Assembly: GCF_949287625.1 (NCBI RefSeq)
Contig: NZ_CASEGO010000079.1
Span: forward strand, 1-27,921
Length of the DNA stretch: 27,921 bases
Direction: 5' to 3'
Origin: an uncultured Brachyspira sp.
Lineage (GTDB): Bacteria; Spirochaetota; Brachyspiria; Brachyspirales; Brachyspiraceae
In this document: one piece after another, positions 16,434-24,198 of the stretch
Numbering within the stretch: position 1 is the stretch's first letter
Layout: each line of letters opens with the position of its first letter
Notes under the pieces: generated by a model
What the model saw: only the letters and a program-made list of their open reading frames with translations
What the model was told of the DNA's origin: nothing
Databases searched by the model: none
Program-made: the position numbers and the translations under genes

Positions 16434-16634
16434 AACGCACGTTTAATCAATTATTATAAAATAAAAAAATTGTAATTATAAATTAAACCATATTTTTAAA
16501 ATTCGTTCTGCGTGCGTAGAGTAAAATACAAATTTAAATAACGCTTTGGGCGGGTGTTCTTAAAAAGTATAGGATTACATATTTAATTAAAGTCTGTATA
16601 AAAAATAAGGCTTTAAAATCTAAAAGGGCGGGGA
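16434..16634 (+). repeat. Imperfect direct repeat, copy B
   Basis: It begins aacgcacgtttaatcaa, carries tctgcgtgcgt near 16506-16517, then aacgctttgggcgggtg, ttaattaaagtct, and ends ctttaaaatctaaaagggcgggga. It matches copy A block by block, about 336 nt downstream of it. No coding frame is seen. It ends about 80 nt from the kdsD stop. Confidence 0.65.
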
Positions 16635-16715
16635 TACATAATAATTTAAAAATGTTTAACATAAAGTTTTTAGTTGGTTTATAGTCAAATGAAATTATAT
16701 TTTATGGAAAGCTAT

Positions 16716-17681
16716 TTAGAAAGCCTTTATTTTTAATATATCATGTATATGAACTATACCAATAGGTTTATTATTTTCTTTATCTACTACAACAAGATTT
16801 GTAATTTTACCTTCCATCATATGCAAAGCCTCTCCTATTAAAGTATCTTCATAAATAACTTTAGGAGAAGTATTCATAATATCTTTTACTTCTTTAGAGA
16901 GAATATTTTGTATATCATTATTTTTTACAAGGAGTCTCTTCAAATCACCGTCTACTATTATACCCTTCAATATATTATTATCATCAGCAACAATAGCTAT
17001 ACCAAGTTTGCATTCTATTATTTTAAATAGGGCTTCTTGTAAAGTAGCATTAAGAGGCACAATAGGCAAGTTTTCAGTATGCATAATAGATTTTACTTTA
17101 GCTAACTGTCTTCCTAAACTTCCGCCGGGGTGAAAAACAGCAAAATCTTCTGCTCTAAATCCTCTAAGCTCCATTAAAGCAGTAGCAATAGCATCAGATA
17201 ATGCTAAAGAAGCAGTAGTGCTTACAGTAGGGGCTAATTTTAAAGGACAAGCTTCTTCTTTAACATATGTAAGAAGAACAATTGCGGCATTTTTGGCGAG
17301 AGTAGAATCTATTTCATTTGTAATTGCAATGTATGAAATATTCTGTCTTAAAAGCCAATTAACAAGCTCTATAATCTCACGCGATTCTCCGCCTTTAGAA
17401 TAGAGTATGCAGTAATCATCTTTAGTAATCATACCAAAATCGCCATGCATACATTCGTTAGGGTCTACAAAGAAACTAGGCGTTCCAGTAGAGGCAAAAG
17501 TGGCAGCAGCCTTTCTTGCTATATGACCGCTTTTACCTACTCCTGATGTTATTACTCTTCCTCTGATTTTAAAAAGCTCTTTCACAGCATTTTCAAAATT
17601 ACTGTCAAGTTTATCAGATAAATTTCTCAGATTCTCGCTCTCTAATAAAAGAGTAGTCTTTCCTCGTTCTATTATATTCAT
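16716..17681 (-). CDS. kdsD: Arabinose-5-phosphate isomerase (KpsF/GutQ family)
   Basis: This enzyme converts ribulose-5-phosphate to arabinose-5-phosphate, the first step toward Kdo for lipooligosaccharide. The 321-aa length is typical. The N-terminal SIS domain carries GVGKSGHIARK (47-57), TFASTGTPSFFVDP (61-74), HGDFGMI (79-85), EACPLKLAPTVSTT (143-156) and the domain-closing FHPGGSLGRQL (183-193). Two CBS domains follow (about 200-255 and 265-321), likely for regulation by a nucleotide or sugar ligand. The active-site loop reads SKGGESREI instead of the usual SNSGES-type sequence, a small oddity. It is the last gene of a minus-strand operon that starts at 20799, after YraN and a 42-residue protein. 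Confidence 0.92.
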   Translation of the reverse strand: MNIIERGKTTLLLESENLRNLSDKLDSNFENAVKELFKIRGRVITSGVGKSGHIARKAAATFASTGTPSFFVDPNECMHGDFGMITKDDYCILYSKGGESREIIELVNWLLRQNISYIAITNEIDSTLAKNAAIVLLTYVKEEACPLKLAPTVSTTASLALSDAIATALMELRGFRAEDFAVFHPGGSLGRQLAKVKSIMHTENLPIVPLNATLQEALFKIIECKLGIAIVADDNNILKGIIVDGDLKRLLVKNNDIQNILSKEVKDIMNTSPKVIYEDTLIGEALHMMEGKITNLVVVDKENNKPIGIVHIHDILKIKAF

Positions 17682-17711
17682 ACTAATCTATTACTGCCTT
17701 TATATTAACTA

Positions 17712-17840
17712 TTAATCTATTACATAACTTATCAAATTTCCTGCCAATCCTTCTATAGCTTTATCAATATACTTTTTATCTTTTAGCTTTTTCTTATATA
17801 GGTCTATTTTTTCTGGATTAATTTTTACAGCTGTTTTCAT
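17712..17840 (-). CDS. Small conserved-looking protein, 42 aa
   Basis: This short gene runs from the ATG at 17840 to a TAA at 17712. The product starts MKTAVKINPEKIDLYKKKLK and ends in a hydrophobic NLISYVID. It looks like a single charged helix plus a short C-terminal segment. AGGGG, overlapping the yraN stop codon, lies 8 nt before the ATG. The gene fills almost exactly the space between yraN (9 nt upstream) and kdsD (30 nt downstream), with protein-like composition in the right frame. I do not recognise a family. Being between flagellar-export and envelope genes, it could be a small regulator or adaptor, but that is speculation. Confidence 0.6.
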   Translation of the reverse strand: MKTAVKINPEKIDLYKKKLKDKKYIDKAIEGLAGNLISYVID

Positions 17841-17849
17841 ACAATACCC

Positions 17850-18215
17850 CTAAATAAATATATCTTCAATAAAAGATATTTCGCGTTTATAATGGGTATC
17901 GTCTATTAAAACTGCCCCAAAGGAACATTTTTGATTAAAACTTAATCCTTTTTCAATTAAGTATTCTTCAGCTGTTTCGTACAGTTTTCTTTTCTTACGT
18001 TCAGATATTGAGTAAGCTGCATATCCAAAACTTCCTTGTCTTCGATATTTTACTTCTATAAACACAATAACAACTCCTTTTGTCATTACTAAATCTATCT
18101 CTCCTCTTGTTTTCTTTCCTTTAAAGTTCCGCTCTAAAAGCGAGAAACCAAGTTCTTCGAGATATTTTAAGGCAATATCCTCTCCTAGATTGCCTATCGC
18201 TTTTTTGTTAGCCAT
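17850..18215 (-). CDS. yraN: YraN/UPF0102 family endonuclease-like protein
   Basis: This 121-aa soluble protein of the UPF0102 family has a PD-(D/E)XK nuclease fold. The motifs are IGNLGEDIALKYLEELGFSL at the N-terminus, RNFKGKKTRGEIDLVM (29-44) with the nuclease Glu/Asp, and VFIEVKYRR (51-59) with the E-x-K pair. Length matches the family. In other bacteria the gene is often next to rnhB or DNA-processing genes, and its function is not established. Here it lies 11 nt downstream of the HD-GYP gene and 9 nt upstream of the 42-aa gene in one operon. Confidence 0.9.
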   Translation of the reverse strand: MANKKAIGNLGEDIALKYLEELGFSLLERNFKGKKTRGEIDLVMTKGVVIVFIEVKYRRQGSFGYAAYSISERKKRKLYETAEEYLIEKGLSFNQKCSFGAVLIDDTHYKREISFIEDIFI

Positions 18216-18226
18216 TTTTTATAATA

Positions 18227-19462
18227 TTACTTTTCTTCTTCTGTATCCAATATTTTTGTTTTTACCTCCTCTAAAAAATTATTATCTTTATCAACACCGG
18301 CTATAAACAGTTGATTAGTTTCTAATAAATTAATAGTCTCTCCATCTTCAATAAACTCTCCGTTTTCATTGGATACTATTTTTATAATCGGTCTGATTGG
18401 GAAATTCGGATTAGCTGCAAAAACGAAACCTTTTCTCTTATCATTAAGAAGAACTATACAGCCTATAGGATATACTGTAAATATGCTTACAAATGTTTTG
18501 GATATATTAGGATCATATTTAGTATTTGCCCCATGTATAATTTCTCTGACTGCATCTGAAAGAAAAATATTTTTTTTACTGCTTTCCATATTTTTTTCAA
18601 GCATAAGATTAAACGTAGATTTATGTTCATGAGTTTTAGATTTTGACACAGATATTCTTTTATGCTTAAGTATTTTTTCTACTGAATGTGCTATAGAAAC
18701 TATTTTAGTGTAGAGATGTATTTGACTGCCTGTTAATCCTCTAGGATAGCCTTTACCGTTATAAAGTTCATGATGGGCTAATGATATAAGTGCTACTTCT
18801 TCCTCAAAACGAAAGCTATTTTTCATTATTTTATACCCATAAACTGTATGCTTTTTCATTTCATTATACTCTTCAGTAGTAAAGCGTCCTAATTTATTTA
18901 ATATTTTATCAGGTACTTTGGTTAGTCCTATATCATAAAGCATAGCACCGACACCTAATTTTTTTACTCTGTTCTCAGAGAATTTCATAGCTCTACCTAT
19001 TATCATTGATATCATTGATACATTCAATGATCTTATATAATATTCATCAGCTTTTGGAAGATTTGAAAGGTTAAAAAGCTGAAGTACGCTGTTTAAATTC
19101 CTTCCTACTATATCCAAAATTTCATCTATAATCTCATTAAGTTCATTAATATTTACTATATTATTATTTTTATAATTACCTAAATTTGTTTTTACTTTCT
19201 TTATAATATTAAAATATATTTTTTTAAATACTTTATACTCTCTTATAAACTTATCAAAATCGGCACTAACCTGCTGCATCTCTATAGAAGCTGCATCTTC
19301 AACAAATACTTCCTCTATATCCCATTTTTTAAGCCTCATTATATCATCTTCTTTAAGTTCTATATACCCAGTAGATGCTATGAAGTCATTATACAAGTAT
19401 ATGTCTTTTTTCTCTGCTTTAGTTTTAATATCCTGAACGTTTATTTTATTAAATTTTCCCAT
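18227..19462 (-). CDS. HD-GYP-type protein with altered metal site
   Basis: This 411-aa cytoplasmic protein is probably a c-di-GMP phosphodiesterase homologue. The N-terminal ~120 residues form a helical, poorly conserved domain. The HD-GYP domain spans about 138-300: HTVYGYKIM (H205), LAHHELYNGKGYPRGL (H230, H231, GYP 238-240), then IVSIAHSVEKI. A trailing beta domain with TVYPIGCIVLLND follows. Several canonical ligands differ. The HD pair reads YD (Y176-D177) in MLYDIGL, the following Lys is Leu180, the early His of the 'HS-x-V' helix is Arg144, and the Asp of 'IAD' is His259. D177, H205, H230 and H231 remain. The GYP loop is kept, so it may bind c-di-GMP without cleaving it. It sits between the FlhB-like gene (4 nt) and yraN, suggesting a flagellum-linked sensor. 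Confidence 0.85.
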   Translation of the reverse strand: MGKFNKINVQDIKTKAEKKDIYLYNDFIASTGYIELKEDDIMRLKKWDIEEVFVEDAASIEMQQVSADFDKFIREYKVFKKIYFNIIKKVKTNLGNYKNNNIVNINELNEIIDEILDIVGRNLNSVLQLFNLSNLPKADEYYIRSLNVSMISMIIGRAMKFSENRVKKLGVGAMLYDIGLTKVPDKILNKLGRFTTEEYNEMKKHTVYGYKIMKNSFRFEEEVALISLAHHELYNGKGYPRGLTGSQIHLYTKIVSIAHSVEKILKHKRISVSKSKTHEHKSTFNLMLEKNMESSKKNIFLSDAVREIIHGANTKYDPNISKTFVSIFTVYPIGCIVLLNDKRKGFVFAANPNFPIRPIIKIVSNENGEFIEDGETINLLETNQLFIAGVDKDNNFLEEVKTKILDTEEEK

Positions 19463-19466
19463 TGCT

Positions 19467-19730
19467 TTATTCTGCCTTTAATTTATATATATATTTTAAT
19501 ATTATACTTACTGCTTCATATAGTGAATATGGTATCTCTTCGCCTATTTCTAGCTGCATTAAATGCTTGGCTGCTTCCTCATCAGAAATGACAGGCACTT
19601 TGTTTTTATGAGCTGTCTCTGCCATCTTTTTTGCCAAATAATGCCTTCCTTTGGATATAACCACTGGGGCATTATGTATATCCCTATTATATAATAAGGC
19701 TGCTGCCTCTTCAATATCTTTATTTTTCAT
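19467..19730 (-). CDS. FlhB C-terminal homologue (EscU/YscU/HrcU family, FhlB/YlqH type)
   Basis: This stand-alone 87-aa protein resembles the cytoplasmic switch domain of FlhB: AAALLYNRDIHNAPVVISKG, then HYLAKKMAETAHKNKVPVIS, then MQLEIGEEIPYSLYEAVSII. FlhB proper has a membrane part and an autocleaving NPTH; here the position reads NRDI and there is no membrane domain, as in other stand-alone versions (B. subtilis YlqH). Those proteins interact with, or substitute for, the FlhB C-terminal domain in flagellar type III export. It overlaps the preceding gene by 11 nt (start within its last codons), so the two are translationally coupled, and it is followed 4 nt later by the HD-GYP gene. Confidence 0.9.
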   Translation of the reverse strand: MKNKDIEEAAALLYNRDIHNAPVVISKGRHYLAKKMAETAHKNKVPVISDEEAAKHLMQLEIGEEIPYSLYEAVSIILKYIYKLKAE

Positions 19731-20799
19731 TTCTCTTTCCCGCCAAATTTATTTCTATCTTTATATTATCAAAGTCTTTTATAAGATTCATAAGTTCTTC
19801 TGTTTTAACCTTATTATATAGTTTTTTATCAAATAATTGAATATCAAATAAATATTTATTATCATCATATTTGGATATTTTTATCTCGCATAATTCTTCA
19901 TCATCATAAAGAACAAAACTTAATTTATTTTTCTTTTCTCCTTCTTCTTTGTTTATATATAGGAGAAGCTCTTTTACCTCCCCATTTATTATAAATGGTA
20001 TTGGAAGCATAAAAACTGTTTCTTTAAAATTCCTATTCTTTCTATTAGAAGAAAGTATTTTAAGAACAAGCATAAGCATATTAGAACTATCGGAAGATAA
20101 TTCACCCTGAAGCATATCAAAGAGCATAAACCATGCACTAAAATTAGCATTTGCATGTATGTATTTATCTAAATTTTCTGCTAGATTATTATTGCTGTTT
20201 AATGCAGCAGTATTTAAAAGCATTAGTAATATTTCGGTTGTTTCAGTATTTTTGTTAGAGTTTTTTATGATGCTGAGAATGTCATTGAAATGACTGAAAA
20301 TATTTCCTAAAGAATTTATTTCTTCTACCGTTAAATATACCCCGTTAGACATTGCATTTAATATGAACTTCTTTTTATTAGAATCCAAGTCTGGAAGGTA
20401 TTTTAATATAGTCTCCAAATATCTGATATTTTCATGGCTTGGTTTTATTCCTTTTTCTAGTAGTATATTAGAAATTTCGGAATTATCTCTAGTTATGTTA
20501 ACTAAAATATCTTTTTTTGTGCTGATATTTTTTAAATTTTCTCTAGCCTCTTTTAGGCTTGAAGCATCTTTTAATAATGTAAGCGTTATCTCTCCATTCT
20601 TTTTTCCTACTAAAGCAAAGCCTTTTTCTGTCATGCCATTTTTGAATAATGCTGTAACTTTATTTCCCATTATATTTATAACTGCTCTGTCAGAATCGAG
20701 TTTACGCATTACAGAATATCTTACTATATCGCCGTCTTTTATATTTGCAGAATTATTTTTATTTGTTATATTATTAAAATATTTACCTACATTAAGCAT
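19720..20799 (-). CDS. Hypothetical protein, FliK/YlqG-like position, 359 aa
   Basis: I cannot identify a domain with certainty. The N-terminus (about 20-85) is beta-rich: GDIVRYSVMRKLDSDRAVIN and ALVGKKNGEITLTLL. The middle is helical and Asn/Leu-rich, and the C-terminal ~100 residues (from ETVFMLPIPFIINGEVKELLLYIN) are beta-alpha, resembling in outline the C-terminal domain of flagellar hook-length proteins (FliK). In Firmicutes a FliK-like gene, ylqG, precedes the FlhB-like ylqH just as here. The 11-nt overlap with the FlhB-like gene and that synteny are the main grounds for a flagellar-export role. No signal or membrane segment is seen. The ATG at 20799 lacks a good ribosome site. It is the first gene of the operon running to kdsD. 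Confidence 0.65.
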   Translation of the reverse strand: MLNVGKYFNNITNKNNSANIKDGDIVRYSVMRKLDSDRAVINIMGNKVTALFKNGMTEKGFALVGKKNGEITLTLLKDASSLKEARENLKNISTKKDILVNITRDNSEISNILLEKGIKPSHENIRYLETILKYLPDLDSNKKKFILNAMSNGVYLTVEEINSLGNIFSHFNDILSIIKNSNKNTETTEILLMLLNTAALNSNNNLAENLDKYIHANANFSAWFMLFDMLQGELSSDSSNMLMLVLKILSSNRKNRNFKETVFMLPIPFIINGEVKELLLYINKEEGEKKNKLSFVLYDDEELCEIKISKYDDNKYLFDIQLFDKKLYNKVKTEELMNLIKDFDNIKIEINLAGKRNEK

Positions 20800-20955
20800 G
20801 TAATTATTATATGCTGTTTTATAAATTTGTTAATAGGTAATTTTAATGCTGCCGAATATTATATCATAAAAGATTGACTTTAATATAAATATTATTTGTC
20901 GAATTTTAGTTATTTATTATTTATTGATAACATCAATATAAACAATATAAATTAA

Positions 20956-21750
20956 TTATTCCTCATCTGTTTCATTATCCTCATCTTCTTCATCTGACTG
21001 AGTACTGCTTATATAATCTCTGTTTAGGAAAAATAATGATATTATGATTTTGAAATAAATATCAAATATATAAAGCACTATCATAGCAATAAAATATGAA
21101 AGAAGATTCTCCCTGCTGTTTATAGGCGATGAGAGAAAAGTTATTGAAAAAACATTTTGAAAGAAAAATATAAATAATAATATAAATAACGTTTTAAAAA
21201 ATTTAGGCTTTACAAGATAATATGAATATCTCAAAGCATTTATTCCCCAAGTATGCCTTAAAGCACAAATATTTTTTATAAATACAAAAAATACAATTAA
21301 AGCTATACCAGGTACTACAAAAAATGTAAGACCTAAAAATACTAATACAAAATATATAAATGATGTAAATAAAGCAGGAAATATAAACCTAAAACTTTTA
21401 ACTATAGCCCAAGTAGCACTTTTTACTCTTTTATAAATAAGTCTTTCTACCAATAAAGATACTGATATCACAGAAAGTACATCTAAAAACCAAGAGAGAA
21501 AAATATTTATATAAAATCCTATGCTTACTTCGGTTTTAAATAGATAAGCTAAATCCTCAAATGTTTTAACATCAGATGCTCTGAACATTTTTACAGGAAA
21601 ATATATGCTTGTTAATATTATAGGAAGAGAGCATATTAATGATATTATAAAAAAATTTTTAAAGTTAGCAGTAAATAGAGAAAAAGAAACAGTAAATAAA
21701 TCTAAAGTTTCAAACTCTCTTTCTTCCAGTCTTTTTCTTAATGATGCCAT
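20956..21750 (-). CDS. Integral membrane protein with acidic tail
   Basis: This 264-aa protein has about five or six hydrophobic helices: ANFKNFFIISLICSLPIILT, IFLSWFLDVLSVISVSLLV, FIFPALFTSFIYFVLVFLGL, FVVPGIALIVFFVFI, TLFILLFIFFFQNVF and FIAMIVLYIFDIYFKIIISL. The cytoplasmic N-terminus is charged, and the tail is a run of Asp/Glu (after STQSDEED). The V-V-P-G-I-x-L pattern followed by R-x-T-W and 'AL-YSYYLVK' resembles the YciC/glycerophosphodiesterase-type membrane domain families, whose role is unclear. AAGGA lies before the ATG. It lies 39 nt beyond the end of the restriction endonuclease gene on the same strand and may be read through from it. Confidence 0.7.
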   Translation of the reverse strand: MASLRKRLEEREFETLDLFTVSFSLFTANFKNFFIISLICSLPIILTSIYFPVKMFRASDVKTFEDLAYLFKTEVSIGFYINIFLSWFLDVLSVISVSLLVERLIYKRVKSATWAIVKSFRFIFPALFTSFIYFVLVFLGLTFFVVPGIALIVFFVFIKNICALRHTWGINALRYSYYLVKPKFFKTLFILLFIFFFQNVFSITFLSSPINSRENLLSYFIAMIVLYIFDIYFKIIISLFFLNRDYISSTQSDEEDEDNETDEE

Positions 21751-21789
21751 AATATTCCTTATTTATTATATTGTATATATAATTAATTA

Positions 21790-22596
21790 TTATTTTAATT
21801 TCATAACTTTTTTGTATAAATTATCAAACATTTCTATTACTTCCGTACTTTCTGAAAGATTTTGCAAATAATTATCTACATCATCATATTTTATCGATAA
21901 AAATTCATCAAAAAATTGTTTTCCTCTTCGTATATTCGTATTTTCTGGTATATAAATATTTCCTTTCATTCTTTTGTTATTAAAGAAAAATAGTATAGGT
22001 ACAATTTCTTTTGTTTTAAACTCATTTACAAGATAGGCAAAAGTTTTTATAAATTTTCTATTTATATCAACAAATTTACCTGTATCATGATCATCATTAT
22101 ATTTAATTTCAAGATAATAAATAATATTGGTTTCTTTATCTTCAAAAAGTAAGTCTATATCATGTTTAAATGAATTATTTATATTTTCTTTATTATTTTT
22201 TATATCATTTATAATTTCTTCTTTCAAATTTTTAAATAGAAACTCTAGCTGTTCATCGGTATTTGAAGAAGTTTGACAGCTAGTTATATAATTATCTATT
22301 CTAGTTTCATTTGACTTAGAAATAGAAAAGTTATTGCTTTTTTTTCCGCTATACTCATTTATAATTTCATATTTTTTTTCATTTGATATAATTACTTTCA
22401 TAAGCTCTTCAATAAAATTACCAAATTGTATATTCATACTTTGAAGTAATCCGCCGAATATTCTATATCTTTTTGGTATAAAATGTATTTTCACATTATG
22501 CTTTTCATTTAATCCAATTATTTTATTATCTGATGCTGAATGATTGATAATGTTATACACAGCCTGATTTATAATATTTTTTATATTGTTATTCAT
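21790..22596 (-). CDS. Type II restriction endonuclease, HinfI-like
   Basis: This 268-aa cytoplasmic endonuclease is the partner of the adjacent methylase. The PD-(D/E)XK active site is D148 in KHDIDLLF and E163/K165 in YYLEIKYNDDHDTGKF. The latter block (161-175) is strongly reminiscent of HinfI-type enzymes, which cut G^ANTC. The start is the ATG at 22596: GGAG sits 6 nt upstream, whereas the frame also extends to a TTG at 22608 that would engulf that ribosome site. It overlaps the end of the methylase gene by 8 nt (ATGAATAA), so translation is coupled and the methylase is made first, which protects the host. No controller (C) protein gene is present. Specificity is inferred mainly from the methylase. 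Confidence 0.8.
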   Translation of the reverse strand: MNNNIKNIINQAVYNIINHSASDNKIIGLNEKHNVKIHFIPKRYRIFGGLLQSMNIQFGNFIEELMKVIISNEKKYEIINEYSGKKSNNFSISKSNETRIDNYITSCQTSSNTDEQLEFLFKNLKEEIINDIKNNKENINNSFKHDIDLLFEDKETNIIYYLEIKYNDDHDTGKFVDINRKFIKTFAYLVNEFKTKEIVPILFFFNNKRMKGNIYIPENTNIRRGKQFFDEFLSIKYDDVDNYLQNLSESTEVIEMFDNLYKKVMKLK

Positions 22597-23671
22597 TATT
22601 ATCTCCAATATAAATATATCTTAATTCATCTATAGATATAAATTTATCGTTATAATAAGTATAAAAATAATTCCAGCCATTATATTTGGATAAATTCTGC
22701 AGTTTGGCACTCATTTGATGTATAGAAAAATTTCCAAGTTCATTTTCTACATTTCCATTCTCATTTAATTTTCCTACCTCATCTCCTCTTCTACTGTATA
22801 AAGACTGATTAGCTTTCAAATACCCTTTTTCAATGAGATTCTTTATAGGAACTTTAGGAGGCTTCACTTCATAATCAAGATTTATTAAATCTGTCATCTC
22901 TGCATCCGTATTTTTTATACGTTCTTTTGCATAGTATATATATTTATCTTCTCTTTCTATTCCTATATAATTTCTTGAAAGTCTTTTAGCAACAGCCCCT
23001 GTAGTTCCTGTTCCAAAGAAAGGATCTAAAACTACATCATTTGGTTTTGAAGAAGAAAGTATTACTTTAAATAAAAGTTCTTCTGGTTTTTGTGTAGAAT
23101 GAACTTTGTTTCCGTCTTTATCCTTCAATCTTTCTTTACCTGTACAAAGAGATATATTCCATACACTTTTATCTTGTTTATCATTATTTAAATGTTTCAT
23201 AGTTTTATAATTAAAAGTATATTTAGTATTTTTATTTTTTCCGCACCAAATTAAAGTTTCATGAGCATTACAGAATCTAGTTCCGCCAAAATTTGGTACT
23301 GGATTTGTTTTGCTCCATATTATATCATTGAGTATCCAAAAACCTAAATCCTGCATTATTTTTCCTATTCGAAATATATTCTGAAATGAGCCTATAACCC
23401 AAATACTGCCTGTAATTTTTAATACTCTTTTGCATTCTCTTAACCAATTTATAGAAAAATTATCATAGTCTTCAAAACTATTAAATTTATCCCATTCATC
23501 GTCAACACCGCTAAATTTAGTTCCGTTAGTTCTTAAAAGCTCGCCTTCCGTCTGCATATAATAAGGAGGATCTGCAAATATTAAATCTATACTATTATCT
23601 GGTATATTTTTTAACTCTTCTAATGCATCGCCTTTTATAATTGTATTTTTTATATCATCAATAATATACAT
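22589..23671 (-). CDS. Adenine-specific DNA methyltransferase, M.HinfI-like (GANTC)
   Basis: This 360-aa N6-adenine methyltransferase is of the beta class (DPPY before the AdoMet motif). DLIFADPPYYMQTEG (29-43) holds the catalytic DPPY at 34-37. SGVDDEWDKFNSFEDYD follows, then KTNPVPNFGGTRFCNAHETL (121-140), HSTQKPEELLFKVILSSSKP (191-210) and the AdoMet loop DPFFGTGTTG (216-225). These blocks correspond closely to what I recall of M.HinfI and CcrM, so methylation of GANTC is the best prediction. The ~100-residue C-terminal extension (EVKPPKVPIKNLIEKGYL ...) is also typical of that group. It has its own promoter and AAGG before the ATG. It is followed by the endonuclease in an overlapping operon. 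Confidence 0.9.
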   Translation of the reverse strand: MYIIDDIKNTIIKGDALEELKNIPDNSIDLIFADPPYYMQTEGELLRTNGTKFSGVDDEWDKFNSFEDYDNFSINWLRECKRVLKITGSIWVIGSFQNIFRIGKIMQDLGFWILNDIIWSKTNPVPNFGGTRFCNAHETLIWCGKNKNTKYTFNYKTMKHLNNDKQDKSVWNISLCTGKERLKDKDGNKVHSTQKPEELLFKVILSSSKPNDVVLDPFFGTGTTGAVAKRLSRNYIGIEREDKYIYYAKERIKNTDAEMTDLINLDYEVKPPKVPIKNLIEKGYLKANQSLYSRRGDEVGKLNENGNVENELGNFSIHQMSAKLQNLSKYNGWNYFYTYYNDKFISIDELRYIYIGDNNE

Positions 23672-23703
23672 TAAAAACCTTGAAAATTAAAAATAGTGTA
23701 AAC

Positions 23704-23732
23704 ATTGTAACCTATAGCAGTTAAAATTACAA
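23704..23732 (-). promoter_or_regulatory. Promoter for the restriction-modification operon
   Basis: On the minus strand TTGTAA (complement of 23727-23732) and TACAAT (complement of 23704-23709) are separated by 17 bp, about 33 nt before the methylase ATG at 23671. Confidence 0.5.
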
Positions 23733-23740
23733 ATTTATAT

Positions 23741-23860
23741 TAAACTTGTTTCAAAAATAAATTGCTGATATTTATAGTTTTTTAATTATATTTTGTACTT
23801 TGCCGTTACAAAATACACATTTGGTAAAAGGACTGCATATTTATATGATATATAAAACTA
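23741..23860 (+). repeat. Degenerate repeat element sharing the end of the 24.2-kb element
   Basis: TAAACTTGTTTCAAAA (23741-23756) matches the left terminal repeat of the element at 24199 with one change. About 75 nt on, ggactgcatatttata matches the right part of that element (agactgcatatttaca). It lacks the GC-rich core and a clear right terminus, so it looks like an internally deleted relic. Confidence 0.4.
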
Positions 23861-23870
23861 CGAAATTTTT

Positions 23871-23923
23871 ATATATACCTAAACAATCACGATTTGTCAA
23901 ATTTTAGTTGTTTAGGTATATAT
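23871..23923. repeat. Minimal palindromic element with 16-bp inverted ends
   Basis: ATATATACCTAAACAA (23871-23886) and TTGTTTAGGTATATAT (23908-23923) are perfect inverted repeats around a 21-nt spacer that still carries gatttgtcaa. These are the same ends as in copies 1-3. It appears to be that element reduced to its two tips. A second AT hairpin follows at 23931-23960 (TATTCATATTTT / AAAATATGAATA, 12-bp stem). In 23961-24130 I see no convincing gene. Confidence 0.65.
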
Positions 23924-24130
23924 GATGTCTTATTCATATTTTGATATAAAAATATGAATAGGGCTTTTGCTTAGAGTTATTTAATTATGATATTTAAACT
24001 TTATTTTTATATGACTTATTAAAGCACACACAAGTTCTGATTAGATTTTCAATATTTACAAGTCCTAAAGAACTTATTTTTAAACATAGTGAAAATTAAA
24101 TTATTAGTTAATTTATATTTTAGAATTTTG

Positions 24131-24198
24131 TTTACCATACGGTAAATGGACTATGAATTAAAATAAATCTATGGAGGGTATTAATAGATGTTATTTAA
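24131..24198 (+). pseudogene. Operator, ribosome site and first codons of a lost gene
   Basis: TTTACCATACGGTAAA (24131-24146) has perfect 6-bp arms around 4 nt and looks like a TetR-family operator. A strong GGAGGG (24173-24178) and an ATG at 24188 follow at 9-nt spacing. The frame reads MLFN and then runs straight into the inverted-repeat element beginning at 24199, reaching a stop after 18 codons. No continuation of the gene appears beyond the element. It seems to be the control region of a gene whose body was lost by insertion plus deletion. Confidence 0.45.

Noticed and set aside
20363..20803. Hydrophobic plus-strand frame opposite the FliK-like gene
   Set aside because: Hydrophobicity is the expected mirror of Lys/Glu/Asn-rich codons on the other strand; no ribosome site, and it overlaps a well-placed operon gene.
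22500..23740. Controller protein or second endonuclease with the restriction system
   Set aside because: No helix-turn-helix frame exists upstream of the methylase; only the promoter and repeat relics are present.
24000..24110. Minus-strand fragment reading NLIRTCVCFNKSYKNKV as a gene
   Set aside because: It is about 33 codons with no start or ribosome site. The DNA has a weak echo near 320-350, so it may be another relic, but not a supportable gene.
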